Notes under the pieces: generated by a model
Database searches by the model: none
Told to the model about the DNA's origin: nothing
What the model saw: the letters and a program-made list of their open reading frames with translations, nothing else
Shown: piece after piece, positions 1-4,466 of the stretch
Position numbering within the stretch: the first letter of the stretch is position 1
Layout of the letters: each line of letters begins with the position of its first letter
Made by a program: the position numbers and the translations under genes
Assembly (NCBI GenBank): GCA_017451665.1
Contig: JAFTNX010000129.1
Coordinates: 1 to 7,960, forward strand
Source: Oscillospiraceae bacterium
GTDB lineage: Bacteria; Bacillota; Clostridia; Oscillospirales; Ruminococcaceae
Reading direction: 5' to 3'
Length of the DNA stretch: 7,960 bases

Positions 1-614
1 ATGCAAATCTGAACTTCTTTTTCTTTAAATCCGCCCTCGCTACCGATAAAAACTCCGACGCTCTTCCCTTTTTCAAGACCTGCATCGTTAAGTGAAATAC
101 CACCCTTTTCGTAGCAGACAAGTGCAACATCGCATTTTGATAATTCCTCAGCAGCCTGCTTAACGTTTAGTATTCCCGTGATTTCAGGGATAATTCCCCT
201 GCCGCTTTGTTTTGAAGCACTTTCAGAAATTTTCTGATAGCGTGAAAGCTTCTTGGCAAATGACTTTTCATCAGGGCGTGAAACACATCTGTCAGTAAGC
301 ACAGGTACAATTCTGCTTGCGCCAAGCTCAACAGCCTTCTGGATAATCATTTCCATTTTATCGCCTTTTGGGATTGCCTGAAACAGAGTGAGAAACACGT
401 CAGGCTCGCTTTTTGAAGGTGCGTTATATCGGATATTCACAAAAACCTCGTTATCTGTAATCTTATCGATAACGCCGAAATAGTCATACCCGTCAAAGCA
501 GAGAATCAATTCCTCACCTGGTTTCATTCTCAGGGAGCGACCGATATGTGTAGCGTCCTCGCCGGTAATGACATACATTTCTTCAGGTTTTTCATTTACA
601 AAAAATCTTGGCAT
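1..614 (-). CDS. rsmE: 16S rRNA (uracil-1498-N3)-methyltransferase RsmE (3' end cut off by window)
   Basis: The minus strand from an ATG at 614 is open to the window edge: 204 codons, with roughly 40 C-terminal residues missing if the usual family length of about 245 holds. The N-terminal PUA-like RNA-binding part contains HIGRSLRMKPGEE (residues 23-35). The SPOUT methyltransferase part starts near residue 74 and shows GDKMEMIIQKAVELGA (84-99), RIVPVLTDRCV (101-111), KKLSRYQKI..SASKQSGR (121-139) and the SAM-loop motif IGSEGGF (190-196), where most family members have IGPEGGF. The enzyme methylates U1498 of 16S rRNA in the small subunit, in the cytoplasm. The start is supported by an AAGGA ribosome site at 623-627 and a promoter just upstream. 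It is transcribed alone as far as visible. Family assignment is firm; the Pro-to-Ser change in the SAM loop is only a note. Confidence 0.95.
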   Translation of the reverse strand, partial: MPRFFVNEKPEEMYVITGEDATHIGRSLRMKPGEELILCFDGYDYFGVIDKITDNEVFVNIRYNAPSKSEPDVFLTLFQAIPKGDKMEMIIQKAVELGASRIVPVLTDRCVSRPDEKSFAKKLSRYQKISESASKQSGRGIIPEITGILNVKQAAEELSKCDVALVCYEKGGISLNDAGLEKGKSVGVFIGSEGGFKEKEVQIC

Positions 615-642
615 AAAATCATTCCTTTAATTTACTAAATAC

Positions 643-671
643 AGTTTAGCACAATTTTCAAGAATTTACAA
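643..671 (-). promoter_or_regulatory. Sigma-A promoter of rsmE
   Basis: On the minus strand, -35 TTGTAA (666-671), a 17-nt spacer and -10 TAAACT (643-648) with an upstream TG two bases away (TGC before the -10). The expected transcription start is near 636, giving a leader of about 20 nt to the rsmE start codon. This makes rsmE independent of the permease gene upstream. Confidence 0.7.
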
Positions 672-712
672 GTGTTATGAAAATTAAGATAGTTTTTATA
701 AATTATCAGCGT

Positions 713-732
713 GTTTTCACACAGTTTTCACA
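713..732. repeat. Two 9-bp direct repeats, period 11
   Basis: GTTTTCACA occurs at 713-721 and 724-732, about one helical turn apart and 40-90 bp upstream of the rsmE promoter. It could be a binding site for a dimeric regulator or chance in AT-rich DNA; nothing else supports a function. Confidence 0.4.
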
Positions 733-752
733 AAAGAATATTATTATATTAA

Positions 753-778
753 ATGTCGAGAAAAACAAACTACGACAT
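753..778. repeat. Hairpin, 6-bp stem, 14-nt loop
   Basis: ATGTCG (753-758) pairs with CGACAT (773-778). It is the leftmost member of a series of inverted repeats filling 753-1049. It is weak alone and is listed because it belongs to that series. Confidence 0.45.
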
Positions 779-780
779 CA

Positions 781-815
781 AAAAAATTTCCCCATTAGCG
801 ACAAGTGGAAACTTT
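781..815 (-). terminator. Probable intrinsic terminator, minus strand
   Basis: On the minus strand TTTCC (811-807, read as the complement) pairs with GGAAA (791-787) around a loop of about 15 nt, followed at once by seven or eight Ts (786-780). An A-rich stretch on the other side can extend the stem. It would end transcripts coming through from the permease gene, making the hairpin region up to 1050 part of that gene's 3' untranslated region. The stem is short, so this is moderate. Confidence 0.45.
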
Positions 816-825
816 TTAATTACGT

Positions 826-853
826 TATGACGGCTTTTACCCCAAGCCTCATA
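826..853. repeat. Hairpin, 10 bp with one bulged C
   Basis: TATGA (826-830) and GGCTT (832-836) pair with AAGCC (844-848) and TCATA (849-853); C831 is bulged and the loop is 7 nt (837-843). It is part of the hairpin series between rsmE and the permease gene. Confidence 0.55.
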
Positions 854-861
854 TATATTGC

Positions 862-880
862 CTGATAGTTTAACTATCAG
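862..880. repeat. 19-bp perfect palindrome (operator-like)
   Basis: CTGATAGTT (862-870), one central T, AACTATCAG (872-880). It may be a hairpin with a 5-nt loop or a binding site for a dimeric repressor. Its centre coincides with the -35 position of a possible plus-strand promoter at 869-897, which would suit an operator; this is inference. Confidence 0.6.
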
Positions 881-897
881 AGCTTCTCCCCTATAAT
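869..897 (+). promoter_or_regulatory. Possible plus-strand promoter reading into the hairpin element
   Basis: A perfect -10 TATAAT (892-897) is preceded after 17 nt by TTTAAC (869-874), a poor -35. Transcription would start near 904, just before the hairpin at 906 and the multibranch element at 944-1049. The -35 match is weak and TATAAT is common in such AT-rich DNA. Confidence 0.3.
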
Positions 898-905
898 TTA
901 TACTT

Positions 906-931
906 GGGCTGTTTCATTTTTGAAGCAGCTC
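906..931. repeat. Hairpin, up to 11 bp, T4 loop
   Basis: GGGCTGTTTCA (906-916) pairs with TGAAGCAGCTC (921-931), including two G-U pairs when read as plus-strand RNA, around a TTTT loop. It stands 12 nt before the closing helix of the multibranch element. That matches the single hairpin that precedes the second multibranch element at 6142-6163. Confidence 0.6.
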
Positions 932-943
932 GCTTTCTTTTTA

Positions 944-1049
944 CGGGCAAGGGTTTGCTATTTTTAGCAAACCTCGTTTGTTTTTGTGGGATACTTCCCA
1001 CAAAAACAGCGAATGTCCCCCACCTTTATGGTGGGGGACATCTTGCCCG
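944..1049. ncRNA. Predicted four-way-junction structured element of unknown function
   Basis: An 8-bp closing helix, CGGGCAAG (944-951) with CTTGCCCG (1042-1049), encloses three perfect hairpins. They are GGTTTGCTA/TAGCAAACC (952-973, TTTT loop), GTTTTTGTGGG/CCCACAAAAAC (980-1007, extendable through a bulge to 975-1011) and ATGTCCCCCACC/GGTGGGGGACAT (1013-1041, 5-nt loop). Almost nothing is left unpaired between helices, which is the geometry of a stacked four-way junction. The right edge is 3 bp beyond the permease stop codon. The fold is nearly strand-symmetric, so orientation is undecided: it could be the permease 3' untranslated region (minus) or an RNA from the possible promoter at 869-897 (plus). 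It could also be a DNA-level cruciform or repeat. It matches no RNA family that I recognise. Confidence 0.55.
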
Positions 1050-1052
1050 ATT

Positions 1053-1970
1053 TTACATAATAAGAATTACAAGTGGCATTGTTATTACAGACAAAAGCGT
1101 TGTAACTGCAAAAATTTCAGCTGAGTAGGTGTCGTTTTTGTCGTAGCGGATTGAAAACATTGTGCATACCGTCGCTGTCGGACAGGAAAAAGCAAGCACA
1201 GTAGCAAGCAGTGCTGTTTCATTCACGTCAAAAGGAATGAGTTTAAACACAAACGCACACAAAACAGGAAGTACAATAAGCTTTAATAAAGTCACAAGAT
1301 AAATTCTTGGTTTGGCAACAGCTTTGAGCAGGTTTGTTCTTGCGATTGTAACCCCTGCAACCACCATCGCAAGTGGCCCTACTGTGCCTCCAACGTTATT
1401 GAATGCTGAATATGCTACTTCTGGAATTCTGATTTTAAGAACAAAGAAAATCAGTCCCAAAACAGTAGCAAGAATTGTAGGATTGGTAGCCACCTTTTTG
1501 ATGTTCATCTGTTTTTTATCCTTGGAAATCATATAAACACCGTGTGACCACACAAGAATATTAAACACCATATTGAATGCAGTTATATAGAATACCCCTT
1601 CGTTTCCAAGAAGCACCTTTGCAAGAGGTATTCCCATAAAGCCACAGTTTGAATATATAGTTGAAAATCTCTCGATTTCAGTTTCACGGTTTTCTTTTTT
1701 GCCTATAAAAAGCATTGCAAGAGGAATAAAAATCAGATAGCCAACTATCGTAAAAATAATTGTCATTCCAAGACCTTTTAACAGCTTTACAGAAAAATCC
1801 TGCTGGAATGAAATAAAAATCAAAAGAGGATTTGCGATATAAAGCACCCAGTTAGAAATACTTTTATTACCCTCAACGGAAATCAGCCCGCATTTATAGC
1901 CAATTGCCCCAAGTCCGAGATAAACAAGCATTACAATAACCTGCTTTAAAAGTATAAGCGAAAGTTCCAT
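1053..1970 (-). CDS. AEC-family (auxin efflux carrier-like) permease
   Basis: The 305-residue integral membrane protein is hydrophobic throughout, with about ten segments in two halves, a charged cytoplasmic stretch around 90-102 and another at 149-160. AEC-family hallmarks are YIANPLLIF (44-52), SNCGFMGIPLA (107-117), NP at 163-164, AMVVAGVTIA (201-210) and FSCPTATVC (261-269). The length is typical of the family, which in bacteria includes malate, malonate and other organic-acid carriers; the substrate here cannot be read. The ATG is supported by CGGAG (1977-1981) six bases upstream. The gene follows pyrE by 55 bp with no room for a promoter between the intervening hairpin (1991-2015) and the ribosome site. 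It is therefore probably expressed by read-through from the exporter-pyrE transcript. The family is secure and the cargo unknown. Confidence 0.88.
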   Translation of the reverse strand: MELSLILLKQVIVMLVYLGLGAIGYKCGLISVEGNKSISNWVLYIANPLLIFISFQQDFSVKLLKGLGMTIIFTIVGYLIFIPLAMLFIGKKENRETEIERFSTIYSNCGFMGIPLAKVLLGNEGVFYITAFNMVFNILVWSHGVYMISKDKKQMNIKKVATNPTILATVLGLIFFVLKIRIPEVAYSAFNNVGGTVGPLAMVVAGVTIARTNLLKAVAKPRIYLVTLLKLIVLPVLCAFVFKLIPFDVNETALLATVLAFSCPTATVCTMFSIRYDKNDTYSAEIFAVTTLLSVITMPLVILIM

Positions 1971-1982
1971 AAAAATCTCCGT

Positions 1983-2015
1983 AAAAACAATCGGACAGAT
2001 AATTCACCTGTCCGA
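1983..2015 (-). terminator. Hairpin between pyrE and the permease gene (partial terminator or attenuator)
   Basis: TCGGACAG (1991-1998) and CTGTCCGA (2008-2015) form an 8-bp GC-rich stem with a 9-nt loop. On the minus strand it is followed by a T-rich run (1990-1983), and on the plus strand by six Ts, so it can act both ways. It follows the pyrE stop by 10 bp, and its T-run abuts the ribosome site of the next gene. Confidence 0.7.
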
Positions 2016-2025
2016 ATTTTTTGTC

Positions 2026-2682
2026 TTATTTTACACCGTACTGCTCTCTGTAAGCAAGCATAGCGTCAAGGTATTCCTTACCGTCAACAATACCTTCACG
2101 GATAGCGTCGATAATATCTTCCATATTTACGATTGAATAAACCTTGATTCCGAATTCATTGTATGCTTCCTGAACAGCAGAAAAGTCGCTGTTAAGTCCC
2201 TTTTCCATTCTGTCAACAGTAATAACCATACCTGTAATATCAACGTCAGCAGCACCCTTGAGCTTTGGAACTGATTCCTTGAGAGCTTTTCCTGAAGTCA
2301 TAACGTCGTCGATAATAACAACCTTTTCATTGTCGCAAAGTGTCTTACCTACAAACATTCCGCCTTCGCCGTGGTCCTTAACTTCCTTTCTGTCGAAAGT
2401 ATAAGCAACGTCAATTCCGAATTTATTATAAAGAGCAACTGTTGCAGAAACAGCAAGTGGAATTCCCTTATATGCAGGGCCAAAAAGTGTTTCAACAGGG
2501 ATATTGTTATCCTTGATACATTCAGCGTAGAATTCGCCGAGTCTTGCAAGCTGTGCGCCTGTCTTATAGTTTCCACAGTTGATGAAGTATGGTGCTTTTC
2601 TTCCACTCTTAAGTGTAAATTCACCAAAAGTGAGCACTCCACACTCTGTCATAAATTTGATAAATTCCTGTTTGTAAGTCAT
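2026..2682 (-). CDS. pyrE: Orotate phosphoribosyltransferase
   Basis: The 218-residue type I phosphoribosyltransferase converts orotate and PRPP to OMP, the fifth step of de novo pyrimidine synthesis, as a cytoplasmic dimer. Visible motifs are the N-terminal hood FTLKSGRKAPYFIN (22-35), the PPi-loop region LFGPAYKGIP (66-75), the mobile catalytic loop FDRKEVKDHGEGG (96-108) with its Lys and His residues, and the PRPP-binding signature VVIIDDVMTSGKAL (121-134). Length and motif order are complete. The start is supported by AAAGGAG (2691-2697), 8 nt upstream. It lies 38 bp downstream of the metal-exporter gene and shares its promoter. No other pyr gene is present and no PyrR-binding leader is recognised, so here pyrE is separated from the usual operon. 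Confidence 0.97.
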   Translation of the reverse strand: MTYKQEFIKFMTECGVLTFGEFTLKSGRKAPYFINCGNYKTGAQLARLGEFYAECIKDNNIPVETLFGPAYKGIPLAVSATVALYNKFGIDVAYTFDRKEVKDHGEGGMFVGKTLCDNEKVVIIDDVMTSGKALKESVPKLKGAADVDITGMVITVDRMEKGLNSDFSAVQEAYNEFGIKVYSIVNMEDIIDAIREGIVDGKEYLDAMLAYREQYGVK

Positions 2683-2701
2683 AAAGCATACTCCTTTATT
2701 T

Positions 2702-2714
2702 TAGGCAAAAAGCC
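2702..2714. repeat. 13-nt GGC-T5-GCC mini-hairpin, identical copy at 4272-4284
   Basis: TAGGCAAAAAGCC lies between the exporter stop and the pyrE ribosome site. The same 13 bases recur inside the loop of the queT leader aptamer (4272-4284). In minus-strand RNA each reads GGC-UUUUU-GCC, a 3-bp hairpin. The recurrence may be chance. Confidence 0.4.
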
Positions 2715-2720
2715 ATTATT

Positions 2721-3575
2721 TTACACTATTACATTTATTAAAAGTCCCGAAAGGACAGCTGTTACATAAAGTATTCCCATAATTATAAAATTCTGTGAAA
2801 GCTTTTTATTTGATTTGAAAAGTACCACAAGTCCTACCCCTGCACCTGTGCAAAGACCTGCTACAACAGAGCCGAAGGACAACATTCCGTCAACATAAAG
2901 CTGTGTCAGAATAACTGACGCTGCACAGTTTGGAATAAAACCGAAAAGTGCTGCCACGAGAGGTTGAAGTGCGCTGTTTGTCATAAGCACCTTTTCAAGA
3001 GTTCCCTCTCCGATAAGCTCAATAGCGCTTGTAAGTATAACATTCACAATAAGAATGAAAAGTGCTGTGCTTATTGTATGAACAAGTGCGCTATACCATA
3101 TTGAATGATGACCACAGCCACAATGTGAACAAAGCTCTTCAAAAGGCTTTTCTTCTTCCTTTTTCTTTGAAAGGATTTTAACAAACACGTCAACAAGAAC
3201 GCCTGCGACAATAGCTATAATAACCTTACACAGGATAAGCTTCCAGAGTGATGAAATCTTATCAGGCTGTGAAATCATAACAGGAATTGCCTCGTCGCTT
3301 GTGGAAATAAACACAGCCACAAGAGTTCCCATAGAAATAAGTCTGCCCGAAAACAGGTTAGCAGCCATTACTGAAAAGCCACACTGAGGAACGCAACCAA
3401 GCGCTGCCCCACCGACTGCACCGAAAGGCCCTAATTTTGTAAGAGCCTTACCAAGCTTCTGTGACCCTTTATGTTCAACAAACTCAATAAAGAGAAATAC
3501 TGCAAACAAAAACGGTATTATTTTAAGAGTATCCAGAAATGAATGCTCACAAACGTGCAAAATAACATCTAACAT
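2721..3575 (-). CDS. Putative 10-TM heavy-metal exporter (ArsP_2-like)
   Basis: The 284-residue membrane protein consists of two related halves. Each carries a Cys-containing membrane motif: GCVPQCGFSV (60-69) and GFIPNCAASV (212-221). Between them a cytoplasmic loop holds a Lys/Glu stretch (137-147) and a Cys/His cluster CSHCGCGHH (149-157), which looks like a metal-binding site. STSDEAIPV (91-99) follows TM3. This pattern fits the family described as putative 10-TM heavy-metal exporter, also labelled arsenic efflux or manganese transporter; the real substrate is uncertain. An in-frame ATG at 3641 exists, but it falls inside the -35 box. The start at 3575, with AAAGG (3584-3588) 8 nt upstream and a leader of about 30 nt, is clearly better. 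It is first in a transcript with pyrE and probably the AEC permease. Confidence 0.82.
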   Translation of the reverse strand: MLDVILHVCEHSFLDTLKIIPFLFAVFLFIEFVEHKGSQKLGKALTKLGPFGAVGGAALGCVPQCGFSVMAANLFSGRLISMGTLVAVFISTSDEAIPVMISQPDKISSLWKLILCKVIIAIVAGVLVDVFVKILSKKKEEEKPFEELCSHCGCGHHSIWYSALVHTISTALFILIVNVILTSAIELIGEGTLEKVLMTNSALQPLVAALFGFIPNCAASVILTQLYVDGMLSFGSVVAGLCTGAGVGLVVLFKSNKKLSQNFIIMGILYVTAVLSGLLINVIV

Positions 3576-3612
3576 ACAAAAAACCTTTCTTTTTTCCCCA
3601 AGTCCAAAAATT

Positions 3613-3641
3613 ATTTTAGCACATTTTTTCAAAAAGTGCAA
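3613..3641 (-). promoter_or_regulatory. Sigma-A promoter of the exporter-pyrE-permease unit
   Basis: On the minus strand, -35 TTGCAC (3636-3641), a 17-nt spacer and -10 TAAAAT (3613-3618), with a TG element (TGTGC before the -10). The start point is expected near 3606. The -35 lies inside the 3' arm of the queT terminator (3631-3658). Confidence 0.85.
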
Positions 3642-3658
3642 GGGATTTTAAGCACTTT
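3631..3658 (-). terminator. Intrinsic terminator of queT, overlapping the next promoter
   Basis: On the minus strand AAAGTGC (3658-3652) pairs with GCACTTT (3639-3633) around a 12-nt loop, with the Ts running on to 3631. It begins 23 bp after the queT stop. Its 3' arm contains most of the -35 element of the downstream promoter. Confidence 0.65.
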
Positions 3659-3680
3659 ATAACTTTTTACAATTGATTTA

Positions 3681-4181
3681 CTATGAAAACCTGAGAATTC
3701 TCATAAAGTGATTATTTTTACTAATCATTCTGAACAGAATTACCCCAAAAACAGACACACACACAAGTTCACCGAACATAACCTGTGCCATAGAAACAAG
3801 AAGTGGTTCACCGTAAAAGAAATTCAGTTCAAGTCCGATAATTATTCCGTTTGAAACTGCCGGAAAAAGAGATGCCACAACAAGCGTCAGCAGTGGTTTT
3901 TTGTCGTAAAGCTTTCCCACAAAATACATAGGCAAAGCTGCCACAACGGTTGCGAGAGTACCGATAACCATATCAAGTGGCATAGGGCTGAACATATTTG
4001 AAATCAGGCATCCCACCGAAAGTGCCACGCAATATTCCTTTTTAAAGACACAAAGCAGCATAAGTGCTTCTGCAACACGAAACTGTATCCCACCGTATGA
4101 AAGTCCTGACAAGGCGATTGTCAGCACAACATAAATTGCCGAAACAGCGCTCATTATTGTGATTTTTCTTACGTTTTTCAT
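3681..4181 (-). CDS. queT: QueT-family queuosine precursor transporter (ECF substrate-binding component)
   Basis: The 166-residue protein has about five or six membrane segments. It is a likely S-component of an energy-coupling-factor transporter bringing in queuosine precursors such as preQ1/preQ0; the shared ATPase/EcfT module would be encoded elsewhere. Family features visible are the short charged N-terminus, YGGIQFRVAEALMLL (29-43), GCLISNMFSP (57-66), DMVIGTLATVVAALP (70-84), SNGIIIGLEL (110-119) and FGELV (136-140). A longer reading from a GTG at 4217 would start inside the leader terminator. The ATG at 4181 has GGAGG (4187-4191) 5 nt upstream and is the real start. The gene stands alone between its own leader riboswitch and its own terminator, so expression probably depends on the queuosine precursor level. 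Confidence 0.9.
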   Translation of the reverse strand: MKNVRKITIMSAVSAIYVVLTIALSGLSYGGIQFRVAEALMLLCVFKKEYCVALSVGCLISNMFSPMPLDMVIGTLATVVAALPMYFVGKLYDKKPLLTLVVASLFPAVSNGIIIGLELNFFYGEPLLVSMAQVMFGELVCVSVFGVILFRMISKNNHFMRILRFS

Positions 4182-4203
4182 TATTTCCTCCGAAATTAAG
4201 GAC

Positions 4204-4235
4204 AAAAAAACAGGCACGCCAAGAGACGCACCTGT
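4204..4235 (-). terminator. Leader terminator in front of queT (expression platform)
   Basis: On the minus strand ACAGGTGCG (4235-4227) pairs with CGTGCCTGT (4218-4210): 9 bp with two G-U pairs and an 8-nt loop. Seven Ts follow (4210-4204), all upstream of the queT ribosome site. A second 9-bp pairing of the 3' arm plus Ts (4206-4214) with AAAAACAGG of the aptamer tail (4251-4259) would undo it. Confidence 0.8.
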
Positions 4236-4246
4236 AATTCACATTT

Positions 4247-4300
4247 CGTCCCTGTTTTTATTTAAGAGTGGTAGGCAAAAAGCCCGCTGGGTTACACTCT
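4247..4300 (-). promoter_or_regulatory. Candidate preQ1 riboswitch aptamer (class I-like, enlarged loop)
   Basis: On the minus strand P1 is AGAGTG (4300-4295) with CACTCT (4270-4265). CUAC directly precedes the 3' arm, and an A-rich tail UUAAAUAAAAACAGGG follows (4265-4250), similar to known class I tails. The tail GGG (4250-4252) can pair with CCC (4289-4291) in the loop as a pseudoknot. The tail also contains the antiterminator arm (4251-4259), so ligand capture of the tail would free the terminator at 4204-4235 and switch queT off. The 24-nt loop is much longer than usual for class I and can hold a GGC-U5-GCC hairpin (4274-4284). Class III, known from queT genes of Ruminococcaceae, is the alternative. 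The switch itself is well supported; the class is not. Confidence 0.62.
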
Positions 4301-4301
4301 G

Positions 4302-4341
4302 TGTCAATTGACAATTGACAATTATTAAATTCAAATTGTCA
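4302..4341. repeat. Tandem TGACAAT heptads with an inverted copy
   Basis: TGTCAAT (4302-4308), TGACAAT (4309-4315) and TGACAAT (4316-4322) are followed after 12 nt by the inverted ATTGTCA (4335-4341). They sit immediately upstream of the queT leader, where its promoter should be; no clear -10/-35 pair is seen there. The repeats could be a regulator site or simple-sequence drift. Confidence 0.55.
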
Positions 4342-4466
4342 TTAAATCTGACATTTAACTAGCATAGTGAAAGAAACAAACACGGAGAAATTTTCTGTTT
4401 TGGAACAAAACGGCAAATATTATGAGCCGAAAAAATTTACTCCGGTAGCTTGCTTAGCAAGATACA
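4342..4466. other. Intergenic stretch between the queT leader and fba: only weak hairpins
   Basis: Three short inverted repeats are present: GTTTTG/CAAAAC (4397-4411), CGGC/GCCG (4411-4429) and the palindrome CTTGC-TTA-GCAAG (4449-4461), just after the aldolase stop. None has a T-run at the right distance on the minus strand, so no clear aldolase terminator is found. Aldolase transcripts may run on toward the queT leader. Confidence 0.4.

Noticed and set aside
677..865. Possible 62-aa plus-strand gene
   Set aside because: No ribosome site before the ATG, no recognisable motif, and it runs through the terminator-like and other hairpins.
753..1049. CRISPR array
   Set aside because: The hairpins differ from each other in sequence and spacing; there is no repeated unit with spacers.
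906..1049. T-box leader or tRNA gene
   Set aside because: No T-box motif, no tRNA acceptor or TPsiC-type sequence, and no aminoacyl-tRNA synthetase or amino-acid gene downstream in the right orientation.
753..1049. Insertion sequence remnant (IS200/IS605-type hairpin ends)
   Set aside because: No transposase or TnpB fragment, no target duplication seen, and too many different hairpins for the one subterminal hairpin at each end of such elements. It is not excluded as a non-autonomous repeat.
904..1128. Possible 74-aa plus-strand gene
   Set aside because: It is made of hairpin arms and then the antisense of the permease C-terminus, with no ribosome site. The pairing explains the sequence better than coding does.
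2371..2769. 132-aa plus-strand open frame opposite pyrE
   Set aside because: Antisense shadow of pyrE and the end of the exporter gene. The minus-strand genes have clear family motifs.
3576..3641. Exporter start at ATG 3641
   Set aside because: That ATG lies within the -35 box and upstream of the predicted transcription start. ATG 3575 has a well-placed ribosome site.
4182..4217. queT start at GTG 4217
   Set aside because: The extension translates the leader terminator. GGAGG points to ATG 4181.
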